Assembly: GCF_000340375.1 (NCBI RefSeq)
Contig: NZ_KB446646.1
Location: 342,301 to 406,300, forward strand
Length of the DNA: 64,000 nt
Direction of reading: 5' to 3'
Source: Eggerthia catenaformis OT 569 = DSM 20559
Lineage (GTDB): Bacteria; Bacillota_I; Bacilli_A; Erysipelotrichales; Coprobacillaceae
Below the pieces are notes generated by a model. It searched no databases, was not told the DNA's origin, and saw only the letters and a list, made by a program, of their open reading frames with translations. Both the position numbers and the translations under genes were made by a program. Positions 34,667 through 43,328 of this stretch are shown here, in pieces (positions within the stretch are counted from its first letter, which is position 1; each line of letters starts with the position of its first letter).

Positions 34667-37351
34667 ATGTTAAATAGATTACGGAAACATAAAAAGTTTA
34701 TATTTATTTATACAGTCCTCTTTCTTATTCTTTATTTTTTAGGTATTCAAATATGGTTTATGTTAAATAATAAATCATATATATGGTATTTGGATGGTTT
34801 ACAACAGCAGTATGTTTCATTTATTTATGTAGGAAAATGGTTAAGAAGTATTATTAAAAATCTATTTATTCATCATCGCTTTATTATTCCTATATGGAGT
34901 ATGTCCATGGGTTATGGCAGTGATATAATCACAACTTTAGGTGGTGTTTTTATGGATCCTTTTAATTATCTGTCTGTATTAGTGCCTACATCTTTAACTG
35001 AATTTCTTTTTAGTTTTATAGTCTTTTTTAAAATTTATCTAGCTGGGATTTCTTTTTATGCTTTTTGTGCATATAAGAAAAAAGATCAAAGATCCTCATT
35101 AGTCGGATCTCTTCTTTATTGTTTTTCTCCAGCTTTTTTAATTGTTTTCAAACAAGCAGCATTTGCGAATCTTTTTATTTATTTTCCAATGATTATGCTT
35201 GGCTGTGAGAAAGTTTGGTATGAAAAGAAAGGAACGCTCTTATTCATCTCTTTATTCTTAATGAGTGCATATTCCTTTTATTTTACTTATATGATTGTGA
35301 TTGGAATAATTATTTATTATGCAATTAAATTTTTCTTTGATAATGATGAAAAAACATGGAGAAGATTTTTTGAGTTAATATATCATTTTTCCTTTCACGG
35401 TATTTTTGGTGTTGCCTGCGGTTTATTAGCGAATTTATCTATTATTATTAATTTAGCAGCAGCCTCTAGACTCTCTATTCAGCGTATTATCCCTCTTTTC
35501 TATAATTGGGAAACAATTAAAATATACTTTACGAATTATTTTCAGATTATTGATGTAGGAGCGGACGCACTGTTGGGTTTTTCGATAGTGACATTTCTAA
35601 GTATTATGATCCTTTTCTTAAGTAAGGGTAACAAGCATTTAAAGATTAGTTTTATTTTACTTACAACAGCGTTATTTTCTAGTAAAGCAGGAAGTATTTT
35701 TAATGGCTTTAATTATGCAACTTATAGATGGAATTTTCTTTATAATTTTTTGATTATGTATATAGTGGTTGAAACATTTCCATTACTTTTAAAAATAAAC
35801 AAAAAGGATCTTTTAAAATTAGTAATAGGATTTAGTATTTATTCAATGTCTTTTTTGTTTTTAACTCATTTCAGCTTTCATAATTTCTGGATGAATCTTA
35901 TGCTTATGAGTATACTGTTCATTTTATTATTGTTTAATAGGGAAAAGCTAAATAAATATAAGAATCAATGTATTGCGGTCATATTTATTTTTTCTTTGCT
36001 TATTAATACAACAATTTATTTTAGCCCTGATAAAAATGACTTTATTAATCAAGAATTAAATAGAAATGAAGCTTTATATAAAATAAGAGCTGATGGTAAA
36101 GGACTTATTGAAAATAAGTATAAGACGAATAATATTAGGTTTGATGAGATTGGGACATCCCATTATAGAAATTCTGATATGATCACTTCTCTAAATAGCT
36201 ATAATTTTTATTTCAGTTACTATAATAATAATATAGATAATTTTCATAATTCAATGGGATATAGTTCTATTCAAGGGGCAAATTTCAATTTTAGCTATTT
36301 AGGACTCGGGTATTATGAATACTTACATCTTCTTAATGGTACAAAGTATATAATCATGCCTTCTGATTATTATAAAGCCCCCCCTTATCCCTATAACAAA
36401 TTAATGAAGCAAGAAGGTTCTTATGGAAAAAAATATAGTTTATATACTACAGATAAAAAAGTTTCTATGGCTCATTTTTATAAAGATGTGATTAGTGAAA
36501 GCGATTATGATCAGTTAGGTGAGTTTAATAGATACCAGACATTATTAAGGGCTATTAGCTTAGATAATCAGTATAAAAACTGTAATGTTAAAAAAGCTAT
36601 TGGACAATATGGTTATCTTAATTATCAATTAACTTTGGATAAGGGTATAAAAAATAATCAAAATTATTATGAAACAGAAAAGGATAATGTATCATTTCAT
36701 CTGAAAATAAACAAGATTAAAGATAAACAGATTTATTTACAAATAAATAATCTTGATTTTTTATCAAATAACAGTGATTGGTATGGGGTAACTATAGAAG
36801 CTTATCATCAAAATAAAAAGATTAATACGATGATGTATAATCTTTATAGTCAAACGCTAAAATCTCATTTATATGCTAATAAGCATAATTGGCTTATTAA
36901 TTTAGGATATGCCGACAAGAATGTAGATGATATTAAAATTACATTATCTCATAAGGGAAAGTATAAGATTTCCAATATCTCTTTATACACAAAAACACGC
37001 CGGCAAATAGCGAATGATATAAGCCATTTAGATAGTGAAAATATTGATTTTGAATATAATACAAATAAAATAGATATTCTTACAAATAAAAATGAAGCCG
37101 GTTATCTTTATATAGCAGTTCCGTATTCTAAAAACTGGGAAGCAAAAGTTGATGGAATTAAAAGTGAAGTCTTAAAAGCAAATAAAGCTTTCATGGCTAT
37201 TAAGTTATCTAAAGGAAAACATAAAATTCAATTAACTTACAAGCAAAAAAATGTTTTAATTGGTATAAGTGGGATGTTTCTTGTATTATGTTTCTATACA
37301 GTATTAAATTTTATCTTTAAAAGGAGAAGGGTTAATTATGATATCATTTAA
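34667..37351 (+). CDS. YfhO family membrane protein, copy 1 (GT-C type)
   Basis: 894 residues: about 13 membrane segments, then a large extracytoplasmic domain of about 400 residues and a final membrane segment. YfhO signature WYLDGLQQQYVSFIYVGKWL after the first segment, and GYGSDIITTLGG, are clear. In Bacillus and Listeria, YfhO proteins work with an undecaprenyl-phosphate glycosyltransferase (CsbB/GtlA-like) and a flippase to glycosylate lipoteichoic or wall teichoic acid outside the cell. The paralogue at 43329-45983 is similar throughout. Here the partner could be the GT2 at 38477 and the flippase pair at 42.6-43.3 kb. It overlaps the next gene by 14 bases. Confidence 0.83.
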   Translation: MLNRLRKHKKFIFIYTVLFLILYFLGIQIWFMLNNKSYIWYLDGLQQQYVSFIYVGKWLRSIIKNLFIHHRFIIPIWSMSMGYGSDIITTLGGVFMDPFNYLSVLVPTSLTEFLFSFIVFFKIYLAGISFYAFCAYKKKDQRSSLVGSLLYCFSPAFLIVFKQAAFANLFIYFPMIMLGCEKVWYEKKGTLLFISLFLMSAYSFYFTYMIVIGIIIYYAIKFFFDNDEKTWRRFFELIYHFSFHGIFGVACGLLANLSIIINLAAASRLSIQRIIPLFYNWETIKIYFTNYFQIIDVGADALLGFSIVTFLSIMILFLSKGNKHLKISFILLTTALFSSKAGSIFNGFNYATYRWNFLYNFLIMYIVVETFPLLLKINKKDLLKLVIGFSIYSMSFLFLTHFSFHNFWMNLMLMSILFILLLFNREKLNKYKNQCIAVIFIFSLLINTTIYFSPDKNDFINQELNRNEALYKIRADGKGLIENKYKTNNIRFDEIGTSHYRNSDMITSLNSYNFYFSYYNNNIDNFHNSMGYSSIQGANFNFSYLGLGYYEYLHLLNGTKYIIMPSDYYKAPPYPYNKLMKQEGSYGKKYSLYTTDKKVSMAHFYKDVISESDYDQLGEFNRYQTLLRAISLDNQYKNCNVKKAIGQYGYLNYQLTLDKGIKNNQNYYETEKDNVSFHLKINKIKDKQIYLQINNLDFLSNNSDWYGVTIEAYHQNKKINTMMYNLYSQTLKSHLYANKHNWLINLGYADKNVDDIKITLSHKGKYKISNISLYTKTRRQIANDISHLDSENIDFEYNTNKIDILTNKNEAGYLYIAVPYSKNWEAKVDGIKSEVLKANKAFMAIKLSKGKHKIQLTYKQKNVLIGISGMFLVLCFYTVLNFIFKRRRVNYDII

Positions 37352-38468
37352 CATACCGCCATGTACCGGCGATGAAATAAAATATGTTAAGGAAGCTATT
37401 GATGCTCATAAGATATGTGGGGATGGCATGTTTACAAAGAAATGTAATCAATGGCTGGAGGAGAGATTCAATGCACAAAAAGTGCTTTTAACGACTAGTG
37501 GAACAACAGCTTTAGATATGGCGGCTATTCTTTGTGAATTTAATGAAGGTGATGAAGTTATTCTTCCGAGCTTCACTTTTTCCAGTACAGCAACTTCAGC
37601 AGTGCTGGGAGGAGCTAAGCTGGTATTTGTTGATATTAGACCAGATACAATGAATATTGATGAAACAAAGATAGAATCGGCTATTACTGATCAGACAAAG
37701 GCTATTATTGTGGTTCATTATGCGGGAGTTCCCTGTGAAATGGATACTATTATGGATATAGCTGAAAAATATAATCTTATTGTGATTGAGGATGCAGCTC
37801 AAGGTGTTATGAGCAGTTATAAAGGAAAACCGTTAGGAACTATTGGTGATTTTGGATGTTATTCATTCCATGAAACTAAGAATTATTCAATGGGTGAGGG
37901 CGGAGCTATTGTTGTTAATAATCCGAAATATAATGATAGAGCAGAGATTATTAGAGAAAAGGGAACAAACAGATCTCGTTTCTTAAGAGGTCAGATAGAT
38001 AAATATACTTGGGTAGACTTTGGAGATAGTTTTTTGCCTAGTGAATTAAATGCTGCTTATTTATGGGGACAGCTGATTCATGCTGATGAGATTAATAATG
38101 ACAGATTAGCGACATGGAATGCTTATTATGATGCTTTTAAGCCATTAGAAGAGGAAGGATTATGTGAACTTCCTGTTATTCCTAATGGATGTATTCATAA
38201 TGCTCATATGTTTTATCTTAAGTTAAAAGACTTAAAGCAGAGAACAGAGTTTATTCAATATTTAAAGGAACATAATGTATTAAGTGTATTCCATTATATT
38301 CCATTACATTCAGCACCTGCCGGGCTTAAGTTTGGAAGATTTCATGGAGTAGATGAATATACAACTAAAGATAGTAACAGACTGACAAGATTACCTCTTT
38401 ATTATGGTATGACTAAAGAAGACAGAGAGACAGTGATTCAAACTGTTAGAGAGTTTTTTAAGAAGTAG
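37338..38468 (+). CDS. dTDP-4-amino-4,6-dideoxygalactose transaminase (WecE/RffA-like)
   Basis: 376 residues. ISFNIPPCTGDEIKYVKEAI, HKICGDGMFTKKCNQWLE, LLTTSGTTALDMAA, LPSFTFSSTATSAVL, VVHYAGVPCEMDTI, EDAAQGVMSSYKGKPLG and SFHETKNYSMGEGGA (PLP lysine) follow WecE/RffA almost block by block. It aminates C4 of dTDP-4-keto-6-deoxyglucose to give a dTDP-4-amino-6-deoxy sugar, competing with the C3 route encoded at 21.2 kb. The preceding YfhO gene overlaps it; AAAAGGAG lies inside that gene. Confidence 0.9.
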   Translation: MISFNIPPCTGDEIKYVKEAIDAHKICGDGMFTKKCNQWLEERFNAQKVLLTTSGTTALDMAAILCEFNEGDEVILPSFTFSSTATSAVLGGAKLVFVDIRPDTMNIDETKIESAITDQTKAIIVVHYAGVPCEMDTIMDIAEKYNLIVIEDAAQGVMSSYKGKPLGTIGDFGCYSFHETKNYSMGEGGAIVVNNPKYNDRAEIIREKGTNRSRFLRGQIDKYTWVDFGDSFLPSELNAAYLWGQLIHADEINNDRLATWNAYYDAFKPLEEEGLCELPVIPNGCIHNAHMFYLKLKDLKQRTEFIQYLKEHNVLSVFHYIPLHSAPAGLKFGRFHGVDEYTTKDSNRLTRLPLYYGMTKEDRETVIQTVREFFKK

Positions 38469-38476
38469 GTGATAGT

Positions 38477-39409
38477 ATGGAAATATCGGTTGTTATTCCG
38501 GTATATGGATGCAGAGCAGCATTATTTGAATTGCATAAAAGATTAGTCTCATCTCTTTCTACAATAACTGATAGTTTTGAGATTATCCTTGTAGATGATA
38601 ATTGTCCACAAAATTCATGGGAAGATATTGAAACAATATGTCATAGAGATCATAGAGTTGTAGGTATTCATTTATCAAGAAACTTTGGTCAGATTAAAGC
38701 TATCACAGCAGGACTTGATCATGCTAAGGGTGAATGGGTTGTAGTTATGGATTGTGATTTACAGGATAGACCGGAGGCTATTATAGATTTATACGATAAG
38801 GCTCAGGAAGGCTTTGATGTAGTATTTGGAAGACGTATTGATAGAAAGGACACGGCTATTACGAAGTTTCTTTCCCGTTCATTCTATAAAGTTTATGATT
38901 ATTTTACTGAAGGGAATTTTGACAGCACTATTTGTAATTTTAGTATTTCAAAAAGAAAAGTTATTAATTACTATAGTCAGATGCGTGAACAAAATAGAGC
39001 ATATACTTTATTTATTAAATGGCTAGGTTTTAAACAGGCAGCGATTGATTTACAAGCGGATGAAAGATTTGCAGGAAAAAGTTCATACAATTTAAAAAGA
39101 AAATTAACAATGGCATTTGAATTTATCACTTCACAGTCAAATAAACCTTTACGTTTTTCAATTAAGACCGGGTTTATGATGGCTTTAGTTTCTTTTGTGT
39201 ACATCTTGTATTTGATTATTAAGGCTAGTTTAGGTGGAGTCATTATCGGCTGGACAACAATTGTAGCATCTATTTATTTAATGGGTGGACTGTTATTAGT
39301 TTCTATTGGTATTATGGGGATTTATGTAGGTAATATATTTAACGAAACAAAAAACAGACCACTTTATGCAATATCAGAAATATTAAATGAAGAAAGAAGG
39401 GAGAAATAA
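38477..39409 (+). CDS. Undecaprenyl-phosphate glycosyltransferase, ArnC/GtrB-like GT2
   Basis: 310 residues: GT2 domain (EISVVIPVYGCRAALFELHK, EIILVDDNCPQNSWEDI, HLSRNFGQIKAITAGLDHAK, VVMDCDLQDRPEAI) followed by two membrane helices at about residues 230-290 and a cytoplasmic tail. This is the ArnC/GtrB/CsbB layout, enzymes that place one sugar on undecaprenyl phosphate. The gene follows the C4 aminotransferase, as arnC sits with arnB, so the sugar may be the 4-amino-6-deoxyhexose. AGGTGAT precedes the start. Confidence 0.86.
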   Translation: MEISVVIPVYGCRAALFELHKRLVSSLSTITDSFEIILVDDNCPQNSWEDIETICHRDHRVVGIHLSRNFGQIKAITAGLDHAKGEWVVVMDCDLQDRPEAIIDLYDKAQEGFDVVFGRRIDRKDTAITKFLSRSFYKVYDYFTEGNFDSTICNFSISKRKVINYYSQMREQNRAYTLFIKWLGFKQAAIDLQADERFAGKSSYNLKRKLTMAFEFITSQSNKPLRFSIKTGFMMALVSFVYILYLIIKASLGGVIIGWTTIVASIYLMGGLLLVSIGIMGIYVGNIFNETKNRPLYAISEILNEERREK

Positions 39410-39410
39410 G

Positions 39411-40409
39411 ATGATTTTAGTTATTGGGGCAACTGGATATATAGGAAGATATTTATGTCCGTATTTAAAAGGTAAAGGATACGATATATTAGCTTTAGGA
39501 AGATCAGAGAAAGGTAAGAAATTTCTTGAAAAAAGGAATATTAAGTTTAAATACTTTGATTTAGATAATGATAAAGCTTTTGACGGTATTGACGCATCTA
39601 AAGTAGAAGCTATTATTGATTTGTCAGCTTGTTTAGCTGAACTAGAGACACCTGTTCAGAAGTTTTTTGATGTTAATACATTAGGTGTATACAAAACATT
39701 GGAATACGCTAGAAATAATGGAATTAAGAAAGTAGTTATTACATCTTCTCATAAAGTGTATAATGATGTTTATAAGGATATTATTTCTGAAGAAGATCCG
39801 ATATCATTTACAGGAGATCATTCGCCTTATATTATTTCTAAGATTGCTGCTGAAAACTTTATAACATACTATAATAAAGATTTTAAAATGAATGCTGTTG
39901 CATTAAGGCTGACAGGTGTACATGGATATGGAGAAATATTGGGAAGCTTAAAGACAGATGGATCATATAAAAAGAGCAGTTTTGAAATATTTTTTGAAAA
40001 AGCTATTAAAGGTGAATCTATAGAGATATGGGGAGATCAATCTATAAAAAGAGATCATGTTTATATTAAAGATGTTTTAAAAGCAATTGAAGCTGCTGTT
40101 AATGTAAAAGAGGCAAAAGGTATCTATAATATTGCCTCAGGAGTAGGATACTCACAATATGAAGAAGCTCTAGCTTTGGCTAAAGTGTTTGCAGAAGATA
40201 AAGTTTCTCAAGTAATTTTAGTTCCTGAAAAAAAGGGTCTTCCTAGAGGTTATGTTTATAGTATTGAAAAGGCAAAAAAAGAGCTTCATTGGGAACCTCA
40301 ATATGCTGATTTAGAAGATATGTTGACTGATTATAAAAAAGAATGGATATCAAAAGAATATCATAATTTTCATCAGTTTAAAGAAGAAGATAAGCCACTA
40401 ACATTATGA
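39411..40409 (+). CDS. NAD-dependent epimerase/dehydratase (SDR)
   Basis: 332 residues from ATG 39411 (AAGAAGGGAG upstream). MILVIGATGYIGRYLCPYLK is the nucleotide-binding loop, ITSSHKVYNDVY holds the Ser position, and SPYIISKIAAENF the YxxxK pair. GDQSIKRDHVYIKDVLKAIE is typical of sugar-nucleotide 4-epimerases and reductases. Its place between the ArnC-like transferase and a DegT-like gene suggests that it modifies the amino-sugar precursor. It overlaps the next gene by four bases. Confidence 0.8.
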   Translation: MILVIGATGYIGRYLCPYLKGKGYDILALGRSEKGKKFLEKRNIKFKYFDLDNDKAFDGIDASKVEAIIDLSACLAELETPVQKFFDVNTLGVYKTLEYARNNGIKKVVITSSHKVYNDVYKDIISEEDPISFTGDHSPYIISKIAAENFITYYNKDFKMNAVALRLTGVHGYGEILGSLKTDGSYKKSSFEIFFEKAIKGESIEIWGDQSIKRDHVYIKDVLKAIEAAVNVKEAKGIYNIASGVGYSQYEEALALAKVFAEDKVSQVILVPEKKGLPRGYVYSIEKAKKELHWEPQYADLEDMLTDYKKEWISKEYHNFHQFKEEDKPLTL

Positions 40410-41443
40410 TAGATATATTAAATATTAAAAAGAATCATTTGTTTATAAGCAGAGCTGCTACAGGAATATATTTAATATTAAGGTATCAAAATATAGAGAA
40501 TAAAAAAATACTTATTCCTGGAAATATTTGTTATGCTGCTGTTTATCCGATTATTTATAGCAGTAATATACCGGTATTTTGCGATACAGATAATTTAGGA
40601 AATGTAAGTTATGATATTTTTATAAGTAGTATTAAAGAATGTAAGGCAGCTATCATTCCTCATATGTATGGAAATCCCAATCAGGATATAATTAGGATTG
40701 CAGAATATTGTAAAAAACATCATATATTACTTATTGAAGATTGTGCTTCTTCAATGGGAGCAGTACTAGATCATAAATTTTGTGGTACTTGGGGAGATTA
40801 TAGTTTATTTAGTACAGGATATTCAAAGACAATAGATTTAGGATATGGAGGAATTATTGTTTCTAATAATGATTTATCATCTATAGATCAGGCATATAAA
40901 AGCCTTCCGGTTAAAAATGCTGAGACTGATGTTAATGATGCTTTCTTCTCAAAATTATATAGACTTATAAGAAATAATAAAAACCAGTCTATATCACCTT
41001 TTATATGGGCAGGATTAAGAAATAATTTAAAGAACATTTATATACACTATACAGATTTAAAAGATTATCAGGTTAAATTATCTAAGCAATTAATATCTCT
41101 TCAGGAGAATATAGATGAAAGGATTAGAAAAGCACATCTTTATCGGTCAGCTATTCATATTAATGAGAATATAAAACATTATTCATTTAATAAAGGTGCT
41201 GTTCCATGGAGATATATTTTATTTGTTAATCCACATTTCAAATATAATTTTATTAATTATTTACTTAAAAATAATGTTCCGGTAAGTGACTGGTATCCTA
41301 ATGTTACAGAAATTTTTGGAAATAAGATTTCTTTATTAAATATAGATTTAATAGAATGTTCTATTATTAATTTACCGATTACTATTGAAGATAGTGAGAT
41401 TATAAGAATTATAAATATTATCAATAAGTATAAGTTTATATAG
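40406..41443 (+). CDS. DegT/DnrJ/EryC1-like PLP aminotransferase (divergent)
   Basis: 345 residues. The PLP fold is recognisable from FISRAATGIYLIL, KKILIPGNICYAAVYPII, AAIIPHMYGNPNQDI, LLIEDCASSMGAVLD and FSTGYSKTIDLGYGG with the lysine that binds PLP. Its N-terminus is shorter and the sequence far more divergent than the two sugar aminotransferases at 21623 and 37338, so the substrate could differ. The composition is slightly more A+T-rich than its neighbours. The start overlaps the SDR stop (ATGA), which argues for a joint function. Confidence 0.75.
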   Translation: MIDILNIKKNHLFISRAATGIYLILRYQNIENKKILIPGNICYAAVYPIIYSSNIPVFCDTDNLGNVSYDIFISSIKECKAAIIPHMYGNPNQDIIRIAEYCKKHHILLIEDCASSMGAVLDHKFCGTWGDYSLFSTGYSKTIDLGYGGIIVSNNDLSSIDQAYKSLPVKNAETDVNDAFFSKLYRLIRNNKNQSISPFIWAGLRNNLKNIYIHYTDLKDYQVKLSKQLISLQENIDERIRKAHLYRSAIHINENIKHYSFNKGAVPWRYILFVNPHFKYNFINYLLKNNVPVSDWYPNVTEIFGNKISLLNIDLIECSIINLPITIEDSEIIRIINIINKYKFI

Positions 41444-41452
41444 GGGGATAAT

Positions 41453-42595
41453 ATGAAAAAACTGGCAATTATAGGAGCATCCTATCTACAGCTTCCATTA
41501 ATTAAGAAAGCAAAAGAAATGAAATTGGAAACCCATGTTTTTGCTTGGGCAGCTAATGATGTAGGAGAAAAAGAAGCCGATTATTTTTATCCGATCAGTA
41601 TTATAGAGAAAGAAAAAATATTAAAGAAATGTCAGGAAATAAGTATTGATGGTATCTGTACTATTGCTTCTGATTTGGCAGTTATTACGGTTAATTATGT
41701 TGCCTCTGTAATGAATTTGCCGGGTAACAGTATGGAATGTACAGAGCTTTCTACTAATAAGCATTTAATGAGACAGGCATTCTTTTTAAATCATGATCCT
41801 TCTCCTAAGAGTTTATTGGCAGCAGGCATTGATGATTTAAAAGATATATCATTAGATTATCCGGTTATCGTAAAACCGATAGATAGATCAGGAAGCAGAG
41901 GCATTACGAAGCTGGAGTCTTCAGAAGGATTAAAAGAAGCGATTGAAGATGCTAAAAAACAAGGCTTTGATAAGCATGTCTTAGTAGAGGAATATGTATC
42001 AGGACAGGAATATAGTATTGAATGTATTTCCAATAATGGAAAGCATCATTTTCTAGCTGCTACTAAGAAATATACAACCGGAACACCTCATTTTATTGAA
42101 ACCGGACATCTTGAACCTGCACCATTAAGTGATGAGCTGCTAGAGAAAATAAAGAATAGTGTATTTCATGCTTTAGATTCATTAAAAATTAAAAATGGTG
42201 CTTCTCATAGTGAGCTCAAGATATCTGATACAGGAGATATTAAGATTATTGAAATAGGTGGCAGAATGGGAGGAGACTTTATTGGCAGTACACTTGTAGC
42301 TTCTTCCACCGGCATTGACTTTGTAAGAGGGGTTATTGATATTGCTTTAGGAAATCCGATTGATTTAAAGCCTATGTACACCGGCTGTCCAACAGGAATT
42401 AGATTTATTTTTACTGATCAGGATCTTAAAGTATTAGAAGAGTTAAAGAAAGATGATCATATTGTTTTAGTAGATAGTGAAGTACATATTATCAAAGAAG
42501 GAACTGTCACAGACAGTTCTACCAGATTTGGATATTATATATTTAAGGCAAAGAGAATAGAAGATTTAGAGAAGTATCTTCCTAAAGGAGAATGA
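41453..42595 (+). CDS. ATP-grasp ligase
   Basis: 380 residues. N-terminal Rossmann-like part (KKLAIIGASYLQLPLIKKA), then the ATP-grasp fold: YPVIVKPIDRSGSRGITKLE (ATP-binding lysine and Gly-rich loop), LVEEYVSGQEYSIECIS and the metal site IKIIEIGGRMGGDF. This arrangement is that of the PurK/BtrJ/carbamoyl-phosphate-synthase-like group, which joins a carboxylate to an amine or to another acceptor with ATP. In an amino-sugar context, attaching an amino acid to the sugar amine is an attractive guess. It is directly followed by the two small flippase-like genes. GGGGGAT precedes the start. Confidence 0.82.
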   Translation: MKKLAIIGASYLQLPLIKKAKEMKLETHVFAWAANDVGEKEADYFYPISIIEKEKILKKCQEISIDGICTIASDLAVITVNYVASVMNLPGNSMECTELSTNKHLMRQAFFLNHDPSPKSLLAAGIDDLKDISLDYPVIVKPIDRSGSRGITKLESSEGLKEAIEDAKKQGFDKHVLVEEYVSGQEYSIECISNNGKHHFLAATKKYTTGTPHFIETGHLEPAPLSDELLEKIKNSVFHALDSLKIKNGASHSELKISDTGDIKIIEIGGRMGGDFIGSTLVASSTGIDFVRGVIDIALGNPIDLKPMYTGCPTGIRFIFTDQDLKVLEELKKDDHIVLVDSEVHIIKEGTVTDSSTRFGYYIFKAKRIEDLEKYLPKGE

Positions 42596-42597
42596 TA

Positions 42598-42960
42598 ATG
42601 AATAAATCAACAGTTAAAACTTTAATCTTATTACATTTGATGCTGATGATTTATTCATTAAGCGGAATATGTTCAAAAATGGCTTCTAAGCAGACGTTTT
42701 TAAGTATCCCTTTTATTCTTTATTATGGAGCTATTATTCTTCTTTTAGGCTTTTATGCAATAGGATGGCAGCAGATTATTAAAAGACTGCCTCTTACTAC
42801 AGCTTTCTCCAATAAAGCTGTTACGGTTGTATGGGGATTAGTATGGGGAGTTTTATTCTTTCATGAATCTATTACATTAGGTAAGATTATAGGGATTATA
42901 CTTATTATCAGCGGTATAGTTATTTTTGCTTCATCAGATCAGGAGGAAACAAATGAATAG
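42598..42960 (+). CDS. Small EamA/SMR-like membrane protein, flippase subunit 1 (ArnE-like)
   Basis: 120 residues with four membrane segments, half the size of a normal EamA transporter. The end GVLFFHESITLGKIIGIILI then ISGIVIFAS is the typical EamA/ArnE tail. ATG 42598 is preferred to ATG 42592 because GGAG lies eight bases upstream. In E. coli the ArnE/ArnF heterodimer flips undecaprenyl-phosphate-aminoarabinose. This gene overlaps its partner (42953) by eight bases, so a heterodimer is likely. It lacks the Glu in the first segment found in multidrug SMR pumps, which speaks against drug export. Confidence 0.78.
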   Translation: MNKSTVKTLILLHLMLMIYSLSGICSKMASKQTFLSIPFILYYGAIILLLGFYAIGWQQIIKRLPLTTAFSNKAVTVVWGLVWGVLFFHESITLGKIIGIILIISGIVIFASSDQEETNE

Positions 42961-43306
42961 TACAGTTATTTTTTATTCATGTTTTCTTTTGTTAGGCGTA
43001 TTTGTAAGTGCTATTTCTCAGGTTATGTTAAAAAAAGCATCACAAAAGAATTATGATAGTTTTATTCAGGAATATACTAACCCATTAGTATTCTTTGCTT
43101 ATGTATTATTTGTAGGGACTACCTTTTTATCAATCTTGGCTTATAAAGGCATTCCTTTATCAATGGGGCCGGTATTAGAAGCAACAAGCTATATTTATGT
43201 AACATTCTTTGGTGTTAAAATATTTCATGAAAAGATTAATAAACAAAGAATAATAGCATTAGTATTGATTATTTCAGGAATCATTGTTTTCTCATTATTA
43301 GGATAG
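42953..43306 (+). CDS. Small EamA/SMR-like membrane protein, flippase subunit 2 (ArnF-like)
   Basis: 117 residues, four membrane segments. VFVSAISQVMLKKASQK at the N-terminus corresponds to the SQVLLKxA start of ArnF/SMR proteins; LEATSYIYVTFFGVKIFHEK and LIISGIIVFSLLG close it. The start at 42953 follows AGGAGGAAAC exactly and lies within the end of the subunit 1 gene. Together with subunit 1 it probably forms a flippase for the undecaprenyl-phosphate sugar made by the ArnC-like enzymes, feeding the YfhO protein encoded next. Confidence 0.78.
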   Translation: MNSTVIFYSCFLLLGVFVSAISQVMLKKASQKNYDSFIQEYTNPLVFFAYVLFVGTTFLSILAYKGIPLSMGPVLEATSYIYVTFFGVKIFHEKINKQRIIALVLIISGIIVFSLLG

Positions 43307-43328
43307 TATAAACAGAAAGGAGCATTTT

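Noticed and set aside
42598-43306. Multidrug SMR efflux pump pair
   Set aside because: The first-segment Glu of drug SMR pumps is missing in subunit 1 and the genes are embedded in a sugar-transfer set; an ArnEF-like flippase fits better.
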